Below, piece after piece: positions 1-9,847 of a DNA stretch of 64,000 bases (positions within the stretch are counted from its first letter, which is position 1; each line of letters starts with the position of its first letter). Origin of the DNA: Cordia subcordata. Its lineage: Eukaryota > Streptophyta > Magnoliopsida > Boraginales > Cordiaceae. Position numbers and translations under genes: made by a program. The DNA is taken from assembly GCA_028554755.1 (NCBI GenBank), contig JAPTOF010000021.1:5805001-5869000 (forward strand). Reading direction: 5' to 3'. Under the pieces are notes generated by a model. The model was given only the letters and a program-made list of their open reading frames with translations, did no database searches and was not told the origin of the DNA.

Positions 1-851
1 GGGAGCGACCCACAAGCCAAATGACTGATATACCCCCGAAGGACAATATCACTACTAAATTTCTAGTGATTAAGTGGACAAATCCAATGAGGTACATAGA
101 CTTTGCTGTTACATATGCATATCTTAACTAATTAGAATACAACAGCTAACGTACGAGGTAGGCAATCTTATCACACAAGACCTCTCTTTATGGTGCATCA
201 AAGTGCTATACCTTAATTTAGTTAGTTTATCCACACATGCTCAAGATTTAGAGCATTAATCACTTGGAAGCTATGAGTATCTTGTCTTCTATATGTGATG
301 GTGTAATACCCAAAAAACATACTAACAGTGGCCCTATCCAATGTGTGACACACGTACTAGGAGCGTAGTCCAGAAAATCATCCAATGACCTAGGCAGATC
401 ACCTCTCAAGGAGACTCGCCCACCATAGCCTTGTCTCGGGAGAGTGTCCAACACTACCATCCGACTATGGACCAATTTATGATATCATCAAATCTAGACT
501 TGGACCTGTTGTGCGTTTATCCTTACTGCGTACCCAACTTATTGGTTTATATCACAAAGGAGCTTTACTAATAAGGGAATAGGTTTAGTGGTTTTTTAGG
601 TTGGTTTGGTCAACAAATTTGATTTTTCGACCTCGAGCAACTTTTAAGGGAAAGCCCAACATTAATATTATATTAGTATAAAGCGCTCGCACCCAACCTA
701 TACAATTGGATCTTCATACTTAGCTCCAATGGACAAATAGAGAGAATATGATGTGCAAAACTCAATCATATGAACAATTTCGTGAGCATATTATGTCTAG
801 TATCTAGTAATCACCTTGTGCTTGTAGCCTTTAGGGCACACAATCCCAACA
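1..851 (-). repeat. Copia LTR, partial (family C)
   Basis: The right end reads TTTAGGGC...CAATCCCAACA, the reverse complement of a plant copia LTR start (TGTTGGGATTG). The same sequence recurs reading minus at about 3060-3309 plus 11275-11762, and reading plus at 16116-16447. No polypurine tract follows 851, so this copy is either a 5' LTR or a solo LTR of a minus-strand element. The left end lies at or beyond the window edge. Non-coding and clearly old. Confidence 0.7.
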
Positions 852-3059
852 GGTTATGGAATTTAGTGTGTATTCTTGGTGCCAGCGTGTGAAAAATCAT
901 GCACAGACCTATCAAGAAAAAATATCTCACTCTCTTTTTTTATTGGTTATACTTATTTTATACTATTTTATAGTATTAGGCAACCCATTAAGGATAAGGT
1001 TCGTAGAATATTATGTTTCACCATAATACCCCCTACTTACTCCTAGAAATGGAATATTCCCTAGGGATAAGGCTATCCCAAATATTCCATCTTACACACT
1101 AAATATCTTCCATGCAGGCCCTGCTTATCTAATTATGACATTTGTGAGTTACATTAAGAAGACTCGGAAAATAAAATCTGTGGGCGCAAATTAACTTAAT
1201 GGGGTGAATTAAGTTAATCACTAATTTTAACACCAAAAATTTGATTAACAAACAAGGATAAAACTTATGCAAATATTTGAACACATTATGAGAAAATATC
1301 AAATACCTAAGGAATAAATATTAAACAAATGACAACACAAGCAAAAAATCAAACACCTAGTGAGCAATAAAGTAAGATAGCAAGAAAGTAAAGAGATCAA
1401 GAGACAAAACCCGATTTTTCGGTGGTTCTACCTTGCTTACGTCTACCGCTTAAGGGTACTCCATTTAGGACTTCAAACAAGTCCGGTATAATGATTCTTC
1501 ACAAGTTGATGAATCACAAACCAACCTTACACCTCTTTGAAGCCTTTTTTCAAAAAACCCTAGTGTGCACCCACCTAAGATTTCCCTTCACTCTATTTGC
1601 TCCGTAATCTACCCAAGATGTGATACAAGCTCAAGAGTGTGTATATGAACAGGAATGGAAGAAATTGAATAGTAAAAGGCTACAACTTCTAAAAAGTGAA
1701 CATAGCAAAAGAAAAGCTCAAGTTTGCTCAAAGATCAAACAATAGCTCTTAATGATGATTTTCGAGCTAAAAGCTGTCTAAAAATAAAGAAAATGGCTTA
1801 GAAATGCTCAAAGATGATTTTTCTGCTTATTTTCCAAATTGGGGTGAATGGGTATTTATAAAGGCAACTGAAATATACTGTTAACGATCAAAATTTCCAA
1901 ATCTAGGTGCTACTGGTAAGGGGTCCAGTGGACCATTTAGGGATGACCTATACCTCCAAAAGCTCAGGCTCTACCAGTAGCCTCAACCGGTCAACCGATA
2001 AGGGTGTCCAGCAAGGCCAGAAAGCAATCCCTAAAGTAGGACTTACGATAACCCTCGTATACCAGTCAGTCGACTGACTAGAATGACCAGTAGGTCCAGA
2101 AACTTCTTTTTTCAAAGTAAAACCATGCTCTTATACACTCTTTTGAAAACAAAGCAAATTTGGCAAGATAAAATCATTTCAAAAAGACTCTAAAAGCACA
2201 ATTTTGGAGCAAAAATATGTTATGCAAGTGTCTTGAAGAATTTTAATGAAAGAAGCAAAGTTAGGAATGCTTCATGAATATTTTTCACCCCTTAAAAACA
2301 AGTTAAAAACCATTTAAACAAAGAATAGTTCGAGAAAACCATGTTATTGAGAGCTATAAGATGTTGCCTAAGGCTAAACGCAAAGGAGCATATGCTGGTA
2401 TCCTTTATGTCGCCTTGTCTCCTACTTATAACTCATTTTATGTAACGAACAATCTTGAACTCTTCATGTCATCATGCCATCCAAACTTGTATAAGCTTCA
2501 AGCCTTGATGATTTTTTTGACATGTATGCACTTCTGGCTTCTAATGAGGTTTCTTGCCAATCAACTCAAGCACAATCTCACAAGGACATTAACGTATTAA
2601 AGAGTTTCATTTAAACAAGCACATACAGAACAAAAATTTTCATCATCAAAACATAAGATATATCTAACAAAATCCTTTCTTAATTCTAAACTCAAATCTT
2701 AATTAAACAATACACATAATTAATTTACCTCAAATAATGTATCCAATAGAGTAATAGCTAGTAGAGGGTCCAAAAGACATTACCCTTGGCTCCCAAAATG
2801 ACCACAATGCTCTTACTATCTCTTTAGTGACACTAAGGCCACTTTGACCTCGGTCTATTTCCACCGGAAGACCAAAGCTGCACCCCAAGGATAATTACTG
2901 GCTAAGCAGGATACTCGCTTCGGTGACCTCTGTCTTTGACCAACTAAGTGAAATGACCAAAATGCCCCTCTTTGTATACCCGTAGTCAAGACCGGTCCTA
3001 ACATGACCATCACCTCCAAGACTACATTTGGAACCGTAGAATCTCTAGTCCATATAATG
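852..3059. repeat. Decayed retrotransposon-derived sequence without genes
   Basis: No open frame of credible coding character. The stretch around 862-1170 is a diverged direct repeat of about 16790-17065, and about 1405-1620 resembles 17365-17590, so the same retroelement non-coding sequence occurs twice. The part 1915-2105 is packed with short inverted motifs centred on GTCGAC or ACCGGT. Family not named. Confidence 0.5.
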
Positions 3060-3309
3060 ATCATCCACTAGTCACAAATCTCTTGATCTAGGGAGCGACC
3101 CACAAGCTAAATGACTGATATACCCCTAAAGGGTAATATCACTAGTACTAAATTTCTATTGATTAAGTGGACAAATCCAAGAGGGCACACAGACTATGCT
3201 ATTGCATATGTATGTCCCAACTAGTTAGAATACAACACCCAACATATGAGGCAGACAATCTTATCACACAAGATCTCTCCTTATGGTACATCAAAGTGTC
3301 ACACCCTAA
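3060..3309 (-). repeat. Copia LTR family C, left half, split by insertion
   Basis: Sequence from 3091 (GGGAGCGACCCACAAG) repeats the first bases of the window almost exactly, including the phrases around 120-200. The match stops at 3309, where a gypsy-type LTR begins, and resumes at 11275. The left limit is uncertain by some tens of bases. Confidence 0.7.
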
Positions 3310-4736
3310 TAATGTATGTCATTTATGTGTGTTTGTATATAGTGTTTGCATATAATTGACTTCGCTTAGTATAGAGATTATGCTTAAATATTAATAGTTG
3401 TACATAATGTATTTGGATGCAAATATGTTACACTAAGTGTTATATTTCATGGCTTAGGAAAGTTTTGGAAAGGTTCGAGCTTGCATGAGCAAGAAATGAG
3501 CTAAAGGATGAAGATTAAAAGAAAAAGAATGAAGAATAAAGGCAAAAAAGACCTACTGGTTAACCTAGGAACAGAGCCGGTCAACCGGTAGGATCGGAAA
3601 GCAAAGATGTCAGTCGGTCAACTTTATCTAGAAACTGGTCGACCGGCTAGGTCAATCAGTGATTCTAGGGAACCCATGTTGATTGCCAATCAAGCACTCT
3701 AAGGAGCTGGTTGACCTACTAAGTCAACAACTATAAAACATTCTTTTTAGCTCATTTATAGGGGAGGAACTCGATTTTCAAAACCCTAATAAAGCCTTAA
3801 CCTTTTTCCCATTTTACCGAACACCTTCACACACTATCTAAACCCCATACCAAGCTAGGATTAAAGCATCTAACAAGAATTTGAAGGATTTGTATGGATT
3901 TGGAATCAAGATTTAGGGGAGTTCTTCTTGTTCTCTTTCTATTTCTTGTAAATATGTTGCAAGATTAGGCTAGATCTTTGGCTGTTTATTGTTGTATATT
4001 AGATTAGGGCTATGAATAAAGGATTTGTGTATATCTTTGGCTTTTAATACTTGCTTCTTTACATTGATTAATAGCATGAATCAATATATCTATGTGTTGA
4101 TATTCAAACATGTCTATTTGTTTGTTAAAATGCCTAAGTAAAGTTGCATGTGTTCTTTTGTGCTTAAATGCTATCGGTAGTGGTCTCACCTTAGCCTTTA
4201 ATCCATGCTGATAGCATGAGCCCCATTTGCAACTAAGTGTGTTGATTAATATACTTAATTAATGACTAAGTGTGGTAGAAGTATACCTCTAGTCTGAAAC
4301 AATACCAAAAAGATACCTATTAGCACTAGTTAATGCTCTAGAAATCTAACCTCTAGTGTGAAAAAATACTAATAGGTTAGTCTCTCAAGTAGGACGTTAA
4401 TCAACACCAAAAAGAGCAATCAAGCCATAGATAGACCAAATTATTATTATAGCTCAAGTATTGCCCGAGATCCCCTTTCACCTTGTAGAGCTTTATTTTC
4501 TTAGCTTGGCACCTATAGTTCCTCCATTAGCTTAGGTTTAAATTTAGGTTTTATTTTCGAGCCTCCTTTACTCAAAAAAGACCAAAAATACTTCAACACA
4601 CACATATAGGTAATCTTAAGCACTCTTGCACGTACAGACCGAACTAAGGTAGCCTCCCTGTAGAGATGATACTCGAACTCATATTCGATATACCATAAAT
4701 GATCCGTACGCTTGCAGGTTAAAACAAACAACATCA
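3310..4736 (+). repeat. 5' LTR of element A
   Basis: Starts TAATGTATGTC (the 3' copy has TGATGTGTGTC) and ends ...AACAACATCA just before the primer site. It contains degenerate GTCGAC/ACCGGT motifs (3555-3725), one TTAGC/GCTGA hairpin at 4191-4211, and the CTCC-N4-(A/G)GAG element near 4654-4665 close to the U5 end. Confidence 0.85.
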
Positions 4737-4742
4737 AGTTTT

Positions 4743-4760
4743 TGGCGTCGTTGCTGGGGA
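4743..4760 (+). other. Primer-binding site, tRNA-Asp type
   Basis: TGGCGTCGTTGCTGGGGA lies six bases after the LTR. It matches the tRNA-Asp primer site of plant gypsy elements (TGGCGCCGTTGCCGGGGA) except for two C-to-T changes. Confidence 0.8.
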
Positions 4761-4937
4761 AGTAGAGTATTGGTTCTTTGTATGTTTTTGTGTTTGTGAT
4801 TGGTTACTTGCATGTGCCCTATTTTTACTTGCTTTTCCTTATTTGAAAAACCATAAAAAAACTGAAAATTTTTGAAAATCCAAAAAAATAAAAAATTTTG
4901 AAAAATAAAAAGAAAATTTGAATTGAGAAGAGGTTTG

Positions 4938-5872
4938 CTTGTGCAAATTGAGTATGGATAGATCTAATGCTTCTTGGTGGTCACTTGTATCCTCTTCCCC
5001 ACCCCCTGTATGCTCCCAATGCTTATGCTTTATGTGCCAGTTGTGAGCATCATATTACATGTTGCTCCCTCATATATGGAAATCTCTAGTATCAGGATAA
5101 TGCAAGTCATGGCCCCTATAGTTAAGCATTCATTCATGCATCTCCATCTAGCTATCATGATTATAGGGAGTCATATTTCTATTTTTGTGATCTTTGTGGA
5201 AGCGATGACTATGACTTTAATTCTTATCCCACTTTTCTTGCAAAGCCCAATAGTGCCCCTAGTAATCATGTGCCCATGCATGCATCTTCATCTAGTCATC
5301 ATGATTATAGGAAGTCATATCATGCATCTTTGGCTTGGGGTCAAGATGACTTTTCATTCTAATCACCTCTTAGCTTCGGATGTCCACCTCTAACAGTATC
5401 TTTTTCCACTTATTCTTCCCCCAAGTTTTTTTTATGATTATGTTCAAAATGATTACCATTTTTATTCGGGTGACCCCTCTTTTCTTAGATCTCCCTCACA
5501 TGAAGATGAGAGGATTGAATACCTCAAATCCCTAATTCATTCCAACCTTGAAAGACTAAAAGAGATGAACGAACAATTATCCAAAATGGTCACGTACTTG
5601 AATAAAGAAATTGAGAATAAGCAACCTGTGAGTGAGAGTGTTAAGATACCTTTAGACTGGGTTGAAGGGATAGGAGTAAGGCCTATAGATGAAAAGATTA
5701 ATGGTGAAAAAGATGACGTTTGGGAGGAAGAGATAGAGAGAGAAGTGGATGGAGAGTTTACATCTTGTCGCGAGGAAGAAGATGAGCTTGATAGAGCCTT
5801 GGTTCTTGACGACGATTATAGGTATGTATTGGAAGAAGTGATACCTTATCCTCTTGTGCTTTTGGCGCTTCC
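4938..5872 (+). pseudogene. Decayed non-pol ORF of element A, first part
   Basis: Short overlapping frames in the position of a gag. Around 5186-5230 one frame reads CDLCGSDDYDFNSYP, resembling a retroviral-type zinc knuckle whose His and last Cys have become Tyr. A second frame, open from about 5430, encodes SHEDERIEYLKSLIH and continues into a Lys/Glu-rich probable coiled coil and a strongly acidic stretch. It is cut at 5872 by the solo LTR and appears to resume after 7529. No pol domain. Function unknown; a structural or packaging role is only a guess. Confidence 0.5.
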
Positions 5873-7524
5873 TGATGTGTGTCATTTGTGCATGTTTGCA
5901 TCTAGTTTTTGCATGCACATTTAAGGGTGTTTAGAGTATAATTGAGTGCGCTTAGTATAAAGTTTATGCATATTTGTTAATATTTGTACATAATGTATTT
6001 GGGTGCATAAATACTATACTAAGTGTTATATTCCATGTTTAAGGAGTGTTTTGTAAGGGTTCAAGCTTATGCGAGGAAGAAATGAGCTAACGGATGAAGA
6101 CCGGAAGAAAAGAAATAAAGAAGAGATTATTCTGATCCAGCCGATCGACTTAGAAGAAGAGCCGGTCGGCCGTCTAGGTCGACCAGCCGCTCCAGAGAAC
6201 AAAAGATTTGAAGCCGGTCGAGTTCCTCAAGAAGCCGGTCGACCGGCTTCGTCGACCGGCCAGTCCAAAGAGCATCATGATTAAAGCCGGTCGAGCAAGA
6301 AAGAGGAGCTGGTCGACCGGCTAAGTCGACCGGCTAAGTCGACCGGCTGTGCGCTGAAGAAATCCATAAAAAGCTCGTTTCTGCTCATTTTGAAGGGAGG
6401 AACTTTTATTTCTTAAATCCTAATAAACCCTAACCCTTTACCCACTTCACAAAACACCCAAAACCACCATTTAAACCCCACGCCAAGCTAGGATTGAAGC
6501 ATTAAACAAAGATTTGAAGGATTTGTACGGATTTGGAAGCAAGAATTTGGGAAAGTTCTTCTTGTTCTTTCTCTATTTCTTGTAAATATGTTGCTAGATT
6601 AGTCTAGATTTAGGGTTGATTATTGTTGTATATTAGATTAGGGCTTTGAATAATGGATTTGTGTAGATCTTTGGTTCTTAATACATGTTTATTTACATAA
6701 ATTTATGGCATGATTCAATATGTCTATGTATTGGAAATCAAACATGTCTATGTGTTTGTTAAAATGCCTAAGTGAATATGCATGTGTTATTTGTGCTTCA
6801 AATGCTCTTATCTACTTATATGGGTGATGTGATTGTGCTTAATCTCGTGGCTTTGCTTAGTAGAGTAGGCTTTAGCTTTAAATGCAGCTAATAGGTTACA
6901 TGCTATGCTTAGTCGAGTTTAGGTGCTAGTCCTTGGCTTTAAATCCAGCCAAGCGGATAAGTTAACCTAGACTAGAGTATCCCTAACCCGCGTTAGTGTT
7001 GGTTAATCGAGCCTTAATGTCACGTAGTGTTTAGGTGCTAGTCCTTGGCTTTAAATCCAGCCAAGAGGATAAGTTCTAAGCACGGATTGCGTAGGCTAGG
7101 AGGGATTGGCCCTTAGCTTTAAATCCAGCTAACGGGTTGAACCACTAGTATTAGTTAAAAGAGCCCCCGATCAACACGACGGCAATAGAAGTCCCGAGCC
7201 TTAGATAGACATCATCTGTTATCATAGCCCAAGTCTTGTTGCAATGCAATCGCCCTAGGTCCTCTTCTTCTTTATTAGTGTTTCCTTCCTTAGTTTGGCT
7301 CCCTTAAGTTCCTCCATAGATTAGTTTTTATTTTCCTTTTTCCGAGCTCCCTTCCATCCCAAAGTAAGTACACACACGCACGTAGCTAGTTTAAGGCACC
7401 CGAGCACAAAGAGACTAAACTAAGGTAGCCTCCCTGTGGATTCGACCCCGCACTTGCACACACTGTACTACACACGTCCCATGCGCTTGCGGACTATTTA
7501 GGCTTGTGCTCAAATAGCGTATCA
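5873..7524 (+). mobile_element. Solo LTR, family B, inside element A
   Basis: A 1652-bp LTR starting TGATGTGTGTC and ending GCGTATCA, flanked by a perfect 5-bp duplication CTTCC (5868-5872 and 7525-7529). It is related to element A's LTRs but distinct, and about 90% similar over its start to the inverted copy at 18841-20371. It contains the 16-bp palindrome AGCCGGTCGACCGGCT (6233-6248), a 13-bp tandem repeat (6323-6348), and four hairpins between 6872 and 7132 with loop TTAAATCC or TTAAATGC. No internal region remains, so LTR-LTR recombination is the likely origin. Confidence 0.9.
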
Positions 7525-7529
7525 CTTCC

Positions 7530-8132
7530 CGTTAAGTCATGTAAACCTAATTTCCCTTCCTTTCCCATTTCTTAAACACATTTAGAGGATGATCTTGATG
7601 CTTGGAGTACTCAATTGCATTCCGATTTCACCTTTGTGGAGTTTAGTTTGCACACCTCCCCCGAGCATCTATGTTTGCATGATGAGAAATCCATTGGGTC
7701 CCATTTTCCCCTCCACCCATGTGTGAATCAACCCTATTAGAGGAGGTTATGAAGCAGGACTTTGAGTTGAGCGTTAGTGATGAATTGAAGGAGTTTGACG
7801 AGCTCTTAGTAAGTGTTGATTTAGAGCCATCTGTTGAAGAGAGCATAGTCTTTCCTCTAGGTGTAACATTTAAGGATGAAATGGAGGAATTTGAGAGACT
7901 TTTGGATGACTCTTATTTCCCTTTTGAGTGCACTATTCTTGATCTTAGTTCCTCTTCCTCTAAATCCATTCATTCAACTCTTCTACTTCATATCACTCCA
8001 CCTAATTATTCCTCTTCTCCTCCCATTGTGTCTCCTCCTAGAGAACATATTTTTATGCCTTCCCATTTTAAGCATGTCTATATAGGGTATGTGTATACTC
8101 TTCTCATTCTTTATGCATTGGATGTTCATTGA
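7530..8132 (+). pseudogene. Decayed non-pol ORF of element A, second part
   Basis: Sequence after the solo LTR has open frames of the same acidic character. From 7719 a 137-codon frame begins MCESTLLEEVMKQDFELSV and contains several Glu/Asp-rich segments, then a Ser/Pro-rich tail. I infer it continues the protein interrupted at 5872, though several frame changes lie between. No known domain recognised. Confidence 0.4.
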
Positions 8133-9847
8133 TTCATGGGACATGTGTGTTTTTAGCCCTAGATCATGAGAAGAAGGCCATAAGGTGGTTAGTTAATGCA
8201 CAAATGGGGCATCATCTCTCACGTTTGTGCATGGTCCTTACCACATTTGAGCATACATCCATTTTTCATATTTTGGCATGGGACATTTCGAAAAGGGCTT
8301 GCATTGTTCATTCTTGCCCATATCATTTATTGCACGATCTCTTTCCCTCTACTTTCTGTGCTTCAATGATTATCTGGCAATTTGTGTCATGTATCTTTAA
8401 ACATGTTTTATTTTAACATTGGCACCCGGCTGGGGGCGTTAAATCCAACACTACTAGGAGGCGCCCTAGGCTTGTTTATATTTTTCTTGTTTTTCTTGTA
8501 TTTTCTTCTTTTTGGTCTTTTATATAGTAGATTAGTTTTCTTTCACTTATTATTTCTTTGTATATAGTAGATTAGATTGCTTTTGTTTGCTTTTGTTTTC
8601 CTTATCTTTTAGTAATTTAGGTTATACTTTGTTCGTATTCTTAATAGGTTAGACTTTTTTTACTCTCTTACTTCTTCTTGCTCATTTCTATCATTAGTGC
8701 ATCAATCCTTTACCCCTTGTATACATCGTTGTTTATCATTCCGAATATCAATGTGGGCCTTGGTGGTATCATCTTCTAATCTCTTCTTTGTTCTTTTGAG
8801 CATTAGTGTTTTTTTACAAAAGATAGAGGCTAGTAGATGATTACATTATTGTTGATATTTGTAGACTACATAGCAACAAGGTTGTATCTTCCCATTCTTT
8901 ACTTGTCCCTATCTATCCCCTTCCACATTACCCAAAAGTGTTTCATGGGCTTGCTTGTTGTGCTTGAATACTATTTGCTTGAGGACAAGTAAAGTTTACG
9001 TTTGGGGGTGTAGTTGTTCTTTTATTATTTGTATCGCCTTTACTATTCACTTAATTGATTGGAGAAGATGAGAATGTATTGTGGGAAGTGAATAGAGTGT
9101 GGGGTATGACCTAGACTTTGAAGAGAATCCTTTTGAAAACTGTGAGGAGTGAGCATTTTTAAGAATGCACCTTGTAGTTTCCCTACAACTTGGTTGGAAA
9201 AAGTGTTTTTAAGGATTGTTAATATGAGTGTTCCTTCCTTGATTGGTTCTTTTAGTGTGCCTTAGCCTCTTCTTTTTCTTTTCTTTTTGTTTATGTTATG
9301 TGTTGAGAAAAAAAATGGAAAAATACAAAAAATGAGAAAAAAGGTAAAAATGAGAAAAAGCTAAAAAGGCAACAAAAAGATGAAAAGTGAAGTACGTTAA
9401 ATAAGTGTCAAGTGACACAATGTCAATTTGACACAAGTATTCTCTTTCGTTATTTTGTTGTATTATGAATAAGGTTCTTACATCATTTGTGAGCCATTGT
9501 GATTGTAACTTCTTTCTCCTTGTATCTTTGAGGTTCTGTGCATATTGGAAGGTCACGTTAGTTGATAAGGCATGAAGTATCAACATCCCTCTTGTGTGAG
9601 TTGGAATCCTAAGTTTATGGCAATTCTAACTACTTGGTAACTTCTCGTGAGGTACGAGAACCCTTGTGATTGAGGGGAGAATACGAAAAAGGCTAGGCGA
9701 AGCCCTTACATGAAAGGAATGACCCTTTATACTCCCTTAAAGATGAAAAGATAGCAAGTCAATACAATCGGCAACTCTTTGAAAAGCATGAGGATACACT
9801 TGGTTTAGGCTTGCTTGGGGACAAGCAAAGGGAAGGTTTGTCATTGT
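8133..9847 (+). other. Conserved non-coding 3' region of element A
   Basis: No gene. It holds, in the same order as 59771-61312 of the Athila-like element: a CTAGG/CCTAG hairpin (8454-8469); a purine-tract motif GAGGACAAGTAAAG followed by TTTGGGGGTG (8977-9010); a well-conserved block near 9130-9260; an A-rich tract; paired TGTCA/TGACA inverted repeats (9408-9433); and the true 3' purine tract. Cis-acting functions are inferred from this conservation. Confidence 0.65.
9821..9840 (+). other. 3' polypurine tract of element A
   Basis: GGGGACAAGCAAAGGGAAGG ends a few bases before the 3' LTR, the usual position of the plus-strand primer. The Athila-like element has nearly the same sequence at 61282-61301. 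Confidence 0.65.

Noticed and set aside
6420..6440. Telomere-like AAACCCTAA words in LTRs
   Set aside because: Only isolated words at equivalent places in LTRs (also near 3780 and 10340), no tandem array.
8129..8567. Cys/Phe/Leu-rich frames in element A
   Set aside because: T-rich sequence gives long hydrophobic frames by chance; they are not shared with the Athila-like element.
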